Shown here piece after piece: positions 7,571 to 15,493 of a stretch of DNA of 64,000 nt. The notes beneath the pieces were generated by a model that saw nothing but the letters and a program-made list of their open reading frames with translations, did no database searches and had not been told where the DNA came from. Position 1 is the stretch's first letter; each line of letters begins with the position of its first letter. The translations under genes and the position numbers were made by a program. This DNA is from BOG-931 sp963781725 (GTDB lineage Bacteria > Pseudomonadota > Alphaproteobacteria > Rhizobiales > Xanthobacteraceae), in assembly GCA_963781725.1 (NCBI GenBank), contig CAWAGV010000001.1, positions 558,001 to 622,000 of the forward strand. Reading direction: 5' to 3'.

Positions 7571-9646
7571 CTATTCCGCAGCCGTCATTGCCGGACGCCC
7601 GGAAGCGATCGCGGAACATTCCGCCATGATCGCGGAACACCGCGCGATGGCGTTGGTGAAATAGAAATTGTCGACACTCGATTGTAGCGGCGCCCGGTCC
7701 GGCGTGCCGCCCATCGCGGCAAGCTTCCTGATGTCGCCCGCATCGCCTGCGGCAATTTCGCCAAGCTTCAGCAGGTGCGGATGCGCTTTGAAGATAGTTT
7801 GGCGCAACTGGCCGAGTGAATCGTAGGGAAGTTTCTTGCCGAGCACGTCCGACAGCGCGCGCAGGATAGCCCAATCCTCTCGCGCATCGCCCGGCGGGAA
7901 AGAGGCACGCGTCGCCATCTGCACGCGGCCTTCGGTATTGACGTAGATCGCCGACTTTTCCGGGTACGCCGCCCCGGGCAGCACAACGTCCGCGCGGGTC
8001 GCGCCGCGATCGCCCTGGGTGCCGATGTAGACCACGAATGCTCCGGGCGCGATGTCGATTTCGTCAACCCCGAGCAGGAACGCGGCATCGAGCGAGCCCG
8101 ACGCCGCCATCTGCCGGGCGTTCAGGCCGCCCTCGCCGGGCGCGAAGCCGAGATCGAGCGCGCCGACGCGCGATGCCGCGCCGTGCAATACGCTGAAACC
8201 GTTCCAGCCGTCCTTCACCGCGCCAAGGTCGACGGCGGCCTTGGCCGCAAGCGCCGCCATTGCCGCGCCGTCGGCGCGGGCAAACACGCCCGAACCGACC
8301 AGCACCATCGGCCGCTGCGCCTTGCGCATCGCATCGGCAAAAGAGTGGCGGGCAATATCGGCCAGCGTCTCGGCACCGGCGCCGAGGTAGTCGTAGCTGT
8401 AAGTCAGGTCGGCCTTCGGTCCGATCATGGCGATCGGGAAATTGCCGGCACGCCAACGCTTGCGAATGCGTGCGTTGAGGATAGCGGCCTCCTTGCGCGG
8501 ATTTGAGCCGACGATCAGCAATGCATCGGCAGTTTCAATGCCGGCGATCGTGGCATTGAACAGGTAGCTCGCCCTGCCCCAGTTCGGGTTGATCGCGGAG
8601 CCGTCCTGCCGGCAATCCAGGTTGGCGACGCCAAGCCGCGTCATCAAGTCTTTCAGCGCAAAGACTTCCTCAACGCTGGCGAGGTCGCCAACCAGCGCGC
8701 CGATGCGCTTCGGGTTGGCGCGGGCAACCTTGTCGGCAATGGCCTTGAACGCTTCGCTCCAGCTCGCCGGCCGCAGCTTGCCGTTCTCGCGGAGGTAAGG
8801 TTGGTCGAGACGCTGCGTGCGCAGACCGTCCACCACATGCCGCGTCTTGTCTGAAATCCACTCTTCGTTGATGTCGTCGTTGCTGCGCGGCAGGATCCGC
8901 ATCACTTCGCGGCCACGCGTATCGATGCGGATGGCGCAGCCGAGCGCATCCATCACGTCGACTGATTCGGTCTTGTTGAGCTCCCACGGCCGCGCCGCGA
9001 ACGCATAAGGCTTCGCCGTCAGCGCCCCGACCGGACAGATGTCGACGACGTTGGCCTGCAATTCCGACGTCATCGCCAACTCGAGATAGGTGGTAATTTC
9101 CATGTCTTCGCCGCGGCCGATGGCGCCGAGCTCCGGCACGCCCGCCACTTCCGTCGCAAAGCGCACGCAACGGGTGCACTGGATGCAGCGGTTCATCGAG
9201 GTCTTGACCAGCGCGCCGAGGTATTTGTCCTCGACCGCGCGCTTGTTCTCGTGGAAGCGGCTCGAGCCGATGCCGTAGGCCATCGACTGATCCTGCAAAT
9301 CGCACTCGCCGCCCTGGTCGCAGATCGGGCAATCGAGCGGATGATTGATCAGCAGGAACTCCATCACGCCTTCGCGCGCCTTGCGCACCATCGGCGAGCG
9401 CGTCGATAGCACCTTCGGCGAGCCGTCCTTGTTCGGCATCAGGTCCTTCACCGCCATGGCGCATGAGGCCTGCGGCTTCGGCACACCGGCCACCTCGATC
9501 AGGCACATCCGGCAATTGCCGGCGATCGACAGCCGTTCGTGAAAGCAGAACCGCGGGATTTCCGCGCCGGCCGCCTCGCAGGCCTGGAGGAGCGTGTACT
9601 CCGGCGGAACATCGACCTCGTGACCGTCAACGATGATTTTTGTCAT
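7571..9646 (-). CDS. nuoG: NADH-quinone oxidoreductase subunit G
   Basis: Large iron-sulfur subunit of the NADH-oxidising arm; 691 residues from the ATG at 9644-9646 (MTKIIVDGHEVDV), close to mitochondrial NDUFS1-type length. The N-terminus carries the 2Fe-2S site (CFHERLSIAGNCRMC), the His-containing N5 ligand set (HPLDCPICDQGGECDLQ), and CIQCTRCVRF with a later DICPVGALT. The rest is a degenerate molybdopterin-oxidoreductase fold. The start overlaps the stop of the preceding DUF3291 gene by four bases, so its translation may be coupled to that gene rather than to nuoF. Confidence 0.97.
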   Translation of the reverse strand: MTKIIVDGHEVDVPPEYTLLQACEAAGAEIPRFCFHERLSIAGNCRMCLIEVAGVPKPQASCAMAVKDLMPNKDGSPKVLSTRSPMVRKAREGVMEFLLINHPLDCPICDQGGECDLQDQSMAYGIGSSRFHENKRAVEDKYLGALVKTSMNRCIQCTRCVRFATEVAGVPELGAIGRGEDMEITTYLELAMTSELQANVVDICPVGALTAKPYAFAARPWELNKTESVDVMDALGCAIRIDTRGREVMRILPRSNDDINEEWISDKTRHVVDGLRTQRLDQPYLRENGKLRPASWSEAFKAIADKVARANPKRIGALVGDLASVEEVFALKDLMTRLGVANLDCRQDGSAINPNWGRASYLFNATIAGIETADALLIVGSNPRKEAAILNARIRKRWRAGNFPIAMIGPKADLTYSYDYLGAGAETLADIARHSFADAMRKAQRPMVLVGSGVFARADGAAMAALAAKAAVDLGAVKDGWNGFSVLHGAASRVGALDLGFAPGEGGLNARQMAASGSLDAAFLLGVDEIDIAPGAFVVYIGTQGDRGATRADVVLPGAAYPEKSAIYVNTEGRVQMATRASFPPGDAREDWAILRALSDVLGKKLPYDSLGQLRQTIFKAHPHLLKLGEIAAGDAGDIRKLAAMGGTPDRAPLQSSVDNFYFTNAIARCSAIMAECSAIASGRPAMTAAE

Positions 9647-10134
9647 GCCGCCCGCCAGTCCGGCGTGCAGCGCGCCGTTTTCCACAATTGCGCCGTTGGC
9701 GCGCTTTGCCAGGCGAAAGCGAAATCGGATGGGCCGTGCGTCGCGAGATGCTCGAGCCGCTCCTTCGCCTCGTTAAGGTCCGGCAAATGGCCCGCGGGAA
9801 TCCACCACATGACAAAATGCGGCCCTTCCATCTTGTCGAACCATTCTTCACGACGGCCATAGAACCGCTTGTGCACGGTCTGATAGACGTAGCGCTCCAG
9901 CGCTTCGACGCTTTCCCAAACCGATAAATTGACCGCCATCTGCGGATCCGGGAAAGGCCGGAAGTTCGTGGCGTTGCCACTCTCATCCTTGAGCCGCCAG
10001 ATAAATCCGGTGCTGCGCTCGGCGAGACCGTTCACCAGGTCAAGATTGTTCATGAAATCCGCCATGCGCGGATCGTCGGTGGGATAGCGGAAGCGCCCGA
10101 TATTGAGCTGCGCGAGGTGTCGGGGTGCGGTCAT
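9643..10134 (-). CDS. DUF3291 protein between nuoF and nuoG
   Basis: 163 residues from the ATG at 10132-10134 (MTAPRHLAQLNIGRFRYP), preceded by a GGAG motif. The sequence matches the DUF3291 type: an N-terminal strand LAQLNIGRF, the segment SVWESVEALERYVY, then HKRFYGRREEWF and MWWIPAGHLPDLNEAKERLEHL. Such proteins resemble dimeric alpha/beta-barrel (antibiotic-biosynthesis monooxygenase-like) folds; no function is established to my knowledge. It starts six bases after nuoF stops and overlaps nuoG by four bases, so it is a true operon member. A link to complex I is inferred from position. Confidence 0.88.
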   Translation of the reverse strand: MTAPRHLAQLNIGRFRYPTDDPRMADFMNNLDLVNGLAERSTGFIWRLKDESGNATNFRPFPDPQMAVNLSVWESVEALERYVYQTVHKRFYGRREEWFDKMEGPHFVMWWIPAGHLPDLNEAKERLEHLATHGPSDFAFAWQSAPTAQLWKTARCTPDWRAA

Positions 10135-10139
10135 CGCGC

Positions 10140-11447
10140 TCACTCCGCCGCCACGGTGACCGGTTCGGAATGCGGGTTCGCGGTGTACTGGTCGATACGC
10201 CGCTCGATCTCCGGCCGGAAGTGGCGCAACAGGCCCTGCACCGGCCACGCCGCGCCGTCGCCGAATGCGCAGATGGTGTGACCTTCGATCTGGGTCGTGA
10301 CTTCCATCAACATGTCGATTTCGCGCTTTTGCGCCCGGCCTTCGGCCATGCGCTCAAGCACACGCCACATCCAGCCCATGCCCTCGCGGCACGGCGTGCA
10401 TTGGCCGCAGCTTTCGTGCTTGTAGAAATACGAGATTCGCGCCATCGCTTTGACGATGTCCGCGGTCTTGTCCATGACGATGACGGCGGCAGTGCCGAGT
10501 GCGGATTTCTTATCGCGGCAGCCGTCGAAATCCATCAGCAGCGTGTCGGCTTGATCGGCACCGGCAGGAACAAGCGGCATCGAAGAGCCGCCCGGGATCA
10601 CCGCCAGCAGATTGTCCCAGCCGCCCCGCACCCCGCCGGCATGCCGGTCGATCAGTTCGCGGAGCGGAATGCCCATCGTCTCTTCGACGTTGCAGGGCCG
10701 CATGACGTGACCGGAAATACAGAACAGCTTGGTGCCGGAATTGTTCTGCCGGCCGATGCCGGCAAACCATGCCGCGCCGCGCCGCATGATGTCCGGCACC
10801 TGGGCGATGGTCTCGACATTGTTGACGGTCGTCGGACAGCCGTAGAGCCCGACATTGGCCGGGAACGGCGGCTTCAGCCGCGGCTGGCCCTTCTTGCCTT
10901 CGAGGCTTTCCAGGAGCGCTGTTTCCTCACCGCAGATGTAGGCGCCGGCGCCGTGGTGCACGACGATATCGAAATCCCAGCCATGGATGTTGTTCTTGCC
11001 GATCAGCTTGGCGTCGTAAGCTTGCTGCACGGCCGCTTCCAGCCGCTCGCGCTCGCGAATGAACTCGCCGCGGACATAGATGTAGCAATGGTTCGCAGCC
11101 ATCGCGAAGCTTGCGATCAGGCAACCCTCGACCAGAAGGTGCGGATCGTTGCGCATGACCTCACGGTCCTTGCACGTGCCCGGCTCGGACTCGTCGGCAT
11201 TGATCACGAGATAATGCGGACGCTCGCCGACCTGCTTCGGCATGAACGACCATTTCAAGCCTGTCGGGAATCCCGCGCCGCCGCGGCCGCGCTGCCCCGA
11301 CGCTTTCATCTCGTTGATGATGCCGTCGCGGCCTTTCTCGAGAATGGCCTTGGTGCCGTCCCAAGCGCCGCGCGCACGGGCGCCCTCAAGGCCCCAGTCG
11401 CCCTGGCCATAGAGATTTCTGAAGATGCGGTCCTTATCGGCGAGCAT
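10140..11447 (-). CDS. nuoF: NADH-quinone oxidoreductase subunit F (NADH/FMN, 4Fe-4S)
   Basis: NADH-binding flavoprotein subunit of complex I; 435 residues, normal length. It shows the FMN/NADH glycine-rich motif GRGGAGFPTG, the second glycine-rich region GAGAYICGEETALLES, and the N3 cluster ligands ESCGQCTPCREG plus a downstream TICAFGD. The start is ATG (CAT 11445-11447), three bases after the nuoE start-side boundary closes; nuoE ends immediately upstream in transcription. Confidence 0.98.
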   Translation of the reverse strand: MLADKDRIFRNLYGQGDWGLEGARARGAWDGTKAILEKGRDGIINEMKASGQRGRGGAGFPTGLKWSFMPKQVGERPHYLVINADESEPGTCKDREVMRNDPHLLVEGCLIASFAMAANHCYIYVRGEFIRERERLEAAVQQAYDAKLIGKNNIHGWDFDIVVHHGAGAYICGEETALLESLEGKKGQPRLKPPFPANVGLYGCPTTVNNVETIAQVPDIMRRGAAWFAGIGRQNNSGTKLFCISGHVMRPCNVEETMGIPLRELIDRHAGGVRGGWDNLLAVIPGGSSMPLVPAGADQADTLLMDFDGCRDKKSALGTAAVIVMDKTADIVKAMARISYFYKHESCGQCTPCREGMGWMWRVLERMAEGRAQKREIDMLMEVTTQIEGHTICAFGDGAAWPVQGLLRHFRPEIERRIDQYTANPHSEPVTVAAE

Positions 11448-11450
11448 CGA

Positions 11451-12050
11451 TCAAGCCTTGTCCAACAATGTCGTCTGGCCGCCGATCGGGGCCGAGTTCA
11501 ACCGGTCGACCTGCGGACCCGGCTTCGGCGGCTTGCCGGCTGCCATATCGTTGAGGATGCGCATGAAGGATATCGGGTCGAGGTCTTCGTAGTAGTCGTA
11601 ATTGATCTGCACCATCGGCGCGTTCACGCAGGCGCCGAGACACTCAACTTCGGTCCAGGAGAACACGCCGTCGGCCGAGACGTGATCCTGATCGCCGATC
11701 ATCCTGCGGCAGACTTTCTTCAGCTCTTCCGAACCGCGCAGCATGCATGGCGTCGTGCCGCAGAGCTGAACGTGAAATTTACCGACCGGCGAAAGGTTGA
11801 ACATCGTGTAGAAAGTCGCGACCTCGAGCACGCGGATTTTCGGCATGCCGAGGAGCGCCGCCGTCGCCTCGAGGGCTTTTTGCGGCAGCCAGCCGCCGCA
11901 TTGCTCCTGCGCCTTCCACAAGATCGGAATGACGGCGGACTGCTGACGGCCCGGCGGGTATTTCGCCATCCGCGCTTTCGCCCATTCGAGATTTTCCGGA
12001 GTGAAAGCAAAGCTCGGCGGCTGCTTTTCAGCGAGGCGGCGAACGCTCAT
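11451..12050 (-). CDS. nuoE: NADH-quinone oxidoreductase subunit E (2Fe-2S)
   Basis: Thioredoxin-like 2Fe-2S subunit carrying cluster N1a. The ATG at 12048-12050 gives 199 residues; the upstream open frame belongs to nuoD. Cluster ligands are CGTTPCMLRG and CLGACVNAPM, and the N-terminal helical part contains the usual QEQCGGWLPQKALE. The last 25 or so residues (after DMAAGKPP) form a Pro/Gly-rich tail seen in alphaproteobacterial homologues. Start overlaps the nuoD stop by four bases. Confidence 0.97.
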   Translation of the reverse strand: MSVRRLAEKQPPSFAFTPENLEWAKARMAKYPPGRQQSAVIPILWKAQEQCGGWLPQKALEATAALLGMPKIRVLEVATFYTMFNLSPVGKFHVQLCGTTPCMLRGSEELKKVCRRMIGDQDHVSADGVFSWTEVECLGACVNAPMVQINYDYYEDLDPISFMRILNDMAAGKPPKPGPQVDRLNSAPIGGQTTLLDKA

Positions 12051-13243
12051 CGGTCGACCTCCCCGAACACGATATCGAGCGAGCCGAGCACCGCCGAAAT
12101 GTCGGCCAGCATGTGACCGCGGCACATGAAATCCATCGCTTGCAAATGGGCAAATCCCGGCGCGCGAATTTTGCACTTGTAGGGTTTGTTGCTGCCATCC
12201 GCGACCAGATAGACGCCGAACTCGCCCTTGGGTGCTTCCACGGCGGCATAGACCTCGCCCGCCGGCACCTTGAAGCCTTCGGTGTAAAGCTTGAAGTGAT
12301 GAATCAGACCTTCCATTGACTTCTTCATGTCGGCGCGGCGCGGCGGCGAAATCTTGTAATCGGCGACCACGACGAGGCCCTGCCCGTCCGGCGCGTGCAA
12401 TTTCTCGATGCACTGCTTCATGATCCGGATCGATTGCCGCATCTCTTCCATGCGGATGCAGTAGCGATCGTAGTTGTCGCAGTTCTTGCCGATCGGAATG
12501 TCGAAATCGAGCTCGGAATAGATCTCGTAGGGCTGCGCCTTGCGCAAATCCCAGGCAGCGCCCGAGCCGCGCACCATGACGCCGGAAAAGCCGCGCGCCC
12601 ACGCTTCTTCGAGCGACACGATACCGATATTGACGTTACGCTGCTTGAAGATGCGGTTCTCGGTCAGCAGTTCCTCAAGATCGTCGCAGGTCTTCAGGCA
12701 CGGGTCGCAGAACGCCGCGATGTCGTCGATCAGCTTCGGCGGCAAATCCTGGTGCACACCGCCGACACGGAAATAAGCCGCGTGCATGCGCGAACCGGAG
12801 GCACGCTCGTAGAAGCCCATCAGCTTCTCGCGCTCCTCAAAGCCCCACAGCGGCGGGGTAAGTGCGCCGACGTCCATCGCCTGAGTGGTGACGTTGAGCA
12901 GATGCGACAGCAGCCGGCCGATCTCGGAATAGAGCACGCGGATGATCTGTCCGCGCCGTGGCACGGCGGTGCCGAGCAGCTTTTCTACCGCGAGACAGAA
13001 CGCATGTTCCTGGTTCATCGGCGCGACGTAGTCGAGCCGGTCGAAATACGGGATCGCCTGCAGATAGGTCTTCTGCTCGATCAGCTTCTCGGTGCCGCGA
13101 TGCAGCAGCCCGATATGTGGATCGACGCGTTCGACGACTTCGCCGTCGAGCTCCAGCACCAGGCGCAGAACGCCGTGAGCGGCCGGGTGCTGCGGCCCGA
13201 AGTTGATCGTGAAATTGCGTTGCGCGGATGCGGCGTCAGCCAT
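12047..13243 (-). CDS. nuoD: NADH-quinone oxidoreductase subunit D
   Basis: 49-kDa-type subunit forming part of the quinone-binding cavity, related to NiFe hydrogenase large subunits. The ATG at 13241-13243 gives 398 residues beginning MADAASAQRNFTINFGPQHP; the GPQHPAAHGVLR motif contains the quinone-site histidine region. The start overlaps the stop of the FlK-like gene by one base (TGATG), so an unrelated enzyme gene separates nuoC from nuoD here. Confidence 0.98.
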   Translation of the reverse strand: MADAASAQRNFTINFGPQHPAAHGVLRLVLELDGEVVERVDPHIGLLHRGTEKLIEQKTYLQAIPYFDRLDYVAPMNQEHAFCLAVEKLLGTAVPRRGQIIRVLYSEIGRLLSHLLNVTTQAMDVGALTPPLWGFEEREKLMGFYERASGSRMHAAYFRVGGVHQDLPPKLIDDIAAFCDPCLKTCDDLEELLTENRIFKQRNVNIGIVSLEEAWARGFSGVMVRGSGAAWDLRKAQPYEIYSELDFDIPIGKNCDNYDRYCIRMEEMRQSIRIMKQCIEKLHAPDGQGLVVVADYKISPPRRADMKKSMEGLIHHFKLYTEGFKVPAGEVYAAVEAPKGEFGVYLVADGSNKPYKCKIRAPGFAHLQAMDFMCRGHMLADISAVLGSLDIVFGEVDR

Positions 13244-13674
13244 CACGCCACCTGCGCAAGCTTCGCGGCCTTGGTAGCGAGGCGCGCATTGAACTTGTCC
13301 CACATCATCACGAAGCGCTCATGCCGGCCTTCACCGATCAGGTCGACGCCGTCGTGGGCTTTCACCTTAAACGTAATCCGCTGGCCGGTGATTTCGGCGC
13401 ATTCGACATCCACCGTCACGGTCATGCCCGGAAGCGTTGCGGCCAGATGGCTGACATCGACGTGGACGCCGAGGCTGCCTTCACCCGGGTCGAGATGCGG
13501 CGCCAGAAGCTGCGCGCACACCCATTCCATCAGGATGATCATGTTGCCGGTCGCAAACACCTTCGGCATCGACACGATCTCCGGCGCCTCCGGATAGGTG
13601 TACGGCACCGTCTTGTTTTCCGGGACCTTGTACGAGAAGCGGTGCGTTATTCCGGGCCTGAGCGACGGCTTCAT
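13243..13674 (-). CDS. FlK-like hotdog-fold acyl-CoA thioesterase inside nuo operon
   Basis: 143 residues from the ATG at 13672-13674. The sequence resembles the fluoroacetyl-CoA thioesterase FlK of Streptomyces cattleya along its length (KVFATGNMIILMEW, DPGEGSLG, HDGVDLIG, HERF, KFNARL). By my recollection of FlK, its catalytic Thr42, Glu50 and His76 fall at exactly those positions here (VFAT42, LME50, VSH76), and Arg120 is also present; the FlK gate residue Phe36 is Met. A small-acyl-CoA thioesterase is therefore likely, but the substrate is unknown and fluoroacetate need not be it. The gene begins one base after nuoC ends and overlaps nuoD by one base. Confidence 0.88.
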   Translation of the reverse strand: MKPSLRPGITHRFSYKVPENKTVPYTYPEAPEIVSMPKVFATGNMIILMEWVCAQLLAPHLDPGEGSLGVHVDVSHLAATLPGMTVTVDVECAEITGQRITFKVKAHDGVDLIGEGRHERFVMMWDKFNARLATKAAKLAQVA

Positions 13675-13675
13675 C

Positions 13676-14293
13676 TCAAGACCCCTGCCCGCCGCTTTTC
13701 GCCTTCTCGTCGCCGGGCAACACGTAGTCGGTGCCTTCCCATGGCGAGAGAAAATCGAAATCGCGGAATTCCTGCGCGAGCCGTACTGGCCCATAAACGA
13801 CGCGCTTGAGCTCATCGTCGTAACGGACTTCGACAAAGCCGGTGAGTGGAAAATCCTTGCGCAGCGGATGACCTTCAAATCCGTAATCGGTGAGAAGCCG
13901 CCGCATGTCGGGATGGCCGGTGAACACGATGCCGTAGAGATCGTAAGTCTCGCGCTCGAACCAGTCGGCGCCCGGGAAGACCTCGATGATCGACGGCACC
14001 GGCGTCGCTTCGTCGGTCTCGGCTTTGACGCGGATGCGCACGTTCTGCTTCGGCGACAGCAGGTGATAGACCACGTCGAAGCGCCGCTCGCGGCTCGGCC
14101 AGTCGACTGCGGTGATGTCGATCAGATTGATGAACTGGCAGTGCGTGTCGTCGCGCAGGAACCGCATGACCGCGACGATGTCGCGCGCCGCAACGGTCAC
14201 GTTCAGTTCGTGATAGGCGACCGTGTACCCCGTCACCGAAGCGCCGAGGGCACCCGCGATCGTCTTGCCGAGTGTATCGAGCGTCTCATCCAT
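13676..14293 (-). CDS. nuoC: NADH-quinone oxidoreductase subunit C
   Basis: 30-kDa-type peripheral-arm subunit. ATG at 14291-14293 gives 205 residues starting MDETLDTLGKTIAGALG; longer readings overlap nuoB. The signature FPGADWFERETYDLYGIVF and the following HPDMRRLLTDYGFEGHPLRK are family hallmarks. It is a separate gene, not fused to nuoD as in enterobacteria, and two bases separate it from nuoB. Confidence 0.97.
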   Translation of the reverse strand: MDETLDTLGKTIAGALGASVTGYTVAYHELNVTVAARDIVAVMRFLRDDTHCQFINLIDITAVDWPSRERRFDVVYHLLSPKQNVRIRVKAETDEATPVPSIIEVFPGADWFERETYDLYGIVFTGHPDMRRLLTDYGFEGHPLRKDFPLTGFVEVRYDDELKRVVYGPVRLAQEFRDFDFLSPWEGTDYVLPGDEKAKSGGQGS

Positions 14294-14295
14294 GA

Positions 14296-14868
14296 TCAGC
14301 GCTCGATTGTCGCGGTCCGGCGGATTTTCTTTTGCAAAAGCAGCACGCCGTAGAGCAACGCCTCCGCGGTCGGCGGGCAGCCCGGCACATAGATATCGAC
14401 CGGCACGATACGGTCGCAGCCGCGCACCACCGAGTAGGAGTAGTGATAATAGCCGCCGCCGTTGGCGCACGACCCCATCGAGATTACGTAGCGCGGCTCG
14501 GGCATCTGGTCGTAGACCTTGCGCAGCGCCGGCGCCATTTTGTTGGTCAGCGTGCCGGCAACGATCATGACGTCCGATTGCCGCGGAGAAGCGCGCGGTG
14601 CGAAGCCGAAACGCTCGGCGTCGTAGCGCGGCATCGACATCTGCATCATTTCCACGGCGCAGCAGGCCAGCCCGAAGGTCATCCACATCAGCGAGCCGGT
14701 GCGCGCCCAGGCGATCAGATCGTCGGCCGCCGCGACCAGGAAGCCTTTGTCGGAAAGCTCATGATTGATGCCGGCGAAATACGGATCGTTCGCGCCCGCA
14801 CGCGTCGCGGCATTCGGATCGATGATGGTCCGGTTCGGCGTGACCACTGCGGGTTCGCTCAATCCCAT
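14296..14868 (-). CDS. nuoB: NADH-quinone oxidoreductase subunit B (cluster N2)
   Basis: Subunit holding the terminal 4Fe-4S cluster N2 next to the quinone site. ATG at 14866-14868 gives 190 residues. Ligands are the tandem cysteines in FGLACCAVEMM, then ISMGSCANGGG and YVPGCPPTAEALLYG. The 30-residue N-terminal extension ahead of the core is common in alphaproteobacteria. The start lies inside the 3' end of nuoA (10-base overlap). Confidence 0.98.
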   Translation of the reverse strand: MGLSEPAVVTPNRTIIDPNAATRAGANDPYFAGINHELSDKGFLVAAADDLIAWARTGSLMWMTFGLACCAVEMMQMSMPRYDAERFGFAPRASPRQSDVMIVAGTLTNKMAPALRKVYDQMPEPRYVISMGSCANGGGYYHYSYSVVRGCDRIVPVDIYVPGCPPTAEALLYGVLLLQKKIRRTATIER

Positions 14869-15236
14869 TCGAGCGCTCCCTTCTTCCATTCGTAGATAAA
14901 TCCGATGGTCAGCACCCCGAGGAAGATCATCATCGACCAGAAGCCATAGACCCCGAGCTTTCCGAAGGCCGCCGCCCACGGAAACAGAAAACTGACCTCG
15001 AGATCGAAGATGATGAACAGGATGGCGACGAGATAGAAGCGCACGTCGAATTTCATCCGCGCGTCGTCAAACGCATTGAACCCGCATTCATAGGCCGACA
15101 GTTTTTCCGGATCGGGCTGCTTGTAGGCGACCAGGAATGCGACGCTGAGCAGCACAAGCCCGATCACAAGCGCCACGCCGATGAAGACGACGAGCGGCAA
15201 ATAGCCAAGCAAAAATTGACTTATCGACTGGGTCAT
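14859..15236 (-). CDS. nuoA: NADH-quinone oxidoreductase subunit A
   Basis: First gene of the complex I operon; 125 residues from the ATG at 15234-15236 (MTQSISQFLLGYLPLVVF), with AAGGG just upstream as a ribosome-binding site. Three membrane helices and the conserved loop KLSAYECGFNAFDDAR, which contains the cysteine that becomes exposed in the deactive state of mitochondrial homologues. Transcription must begin in the 200 or so bases between here and the divergent TctC gene. Confidence 0.98.
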   Translation of the reverse strand: MTQSISQFLLGYLPLVVFIGVALVIGLVLLSVAFLVAYKQPDPEKLSAYECGFNAFDDARMKFDVRFYLVAILFIIFDLEVSFLFPWAAAFGKLGVYGFWSMMIFLGVLTIGFIYEWKKGALEWD

Positions 15237-15267
15237 CGGAGCCCTTCTGTTGACCAGTATCGAACAC

Positions 15268-15295
15268 GATTCCGAAACCGGGATTCCGAAACCGG
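15268..15295. repeat. Two perfect tandem 14-base copies upstream of nuoA
   Basis: GATTCCGAAACCGG occurs at 15268-15281 and again, directly abutting, at 15282-15295, 32-59 bases upstream of the nuoA start. The second copy overlaps a palindrome, ATTCCG-AAAC-CGGAAT (15283-15298). The position suits an operator or a leader element for the nuo operon, but no protein is known to me to bind this motif. Confidence 0.6.
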
Positions 15296-15493
15296 AATGT
15301 GTCCGCTGCGGCGAGGTTCCGTGAAGCACGATACCGCGCTGATTTGCCCCAAAATTCAGCGGATTCGCACTAACGACGGGACTTCGCGACCCTTAGCGCA
15401 GTGCACAACAAGGTGCAAGGCGCACCTGTGCGTTAGCGGCGCATGCTGCGGCAATGCTACGATCACATGGCAGTGTTTGCCGGGAGGAGCGTG

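Noticed and set aside
13243..13674. Calling the FlK-like gene a fluoroacetate-resistance determinant.
   Set aside because: Catalytic residues match, but the gate residue differs and the genetic context (nuo operon) gives no hint of fluorinated substrates.
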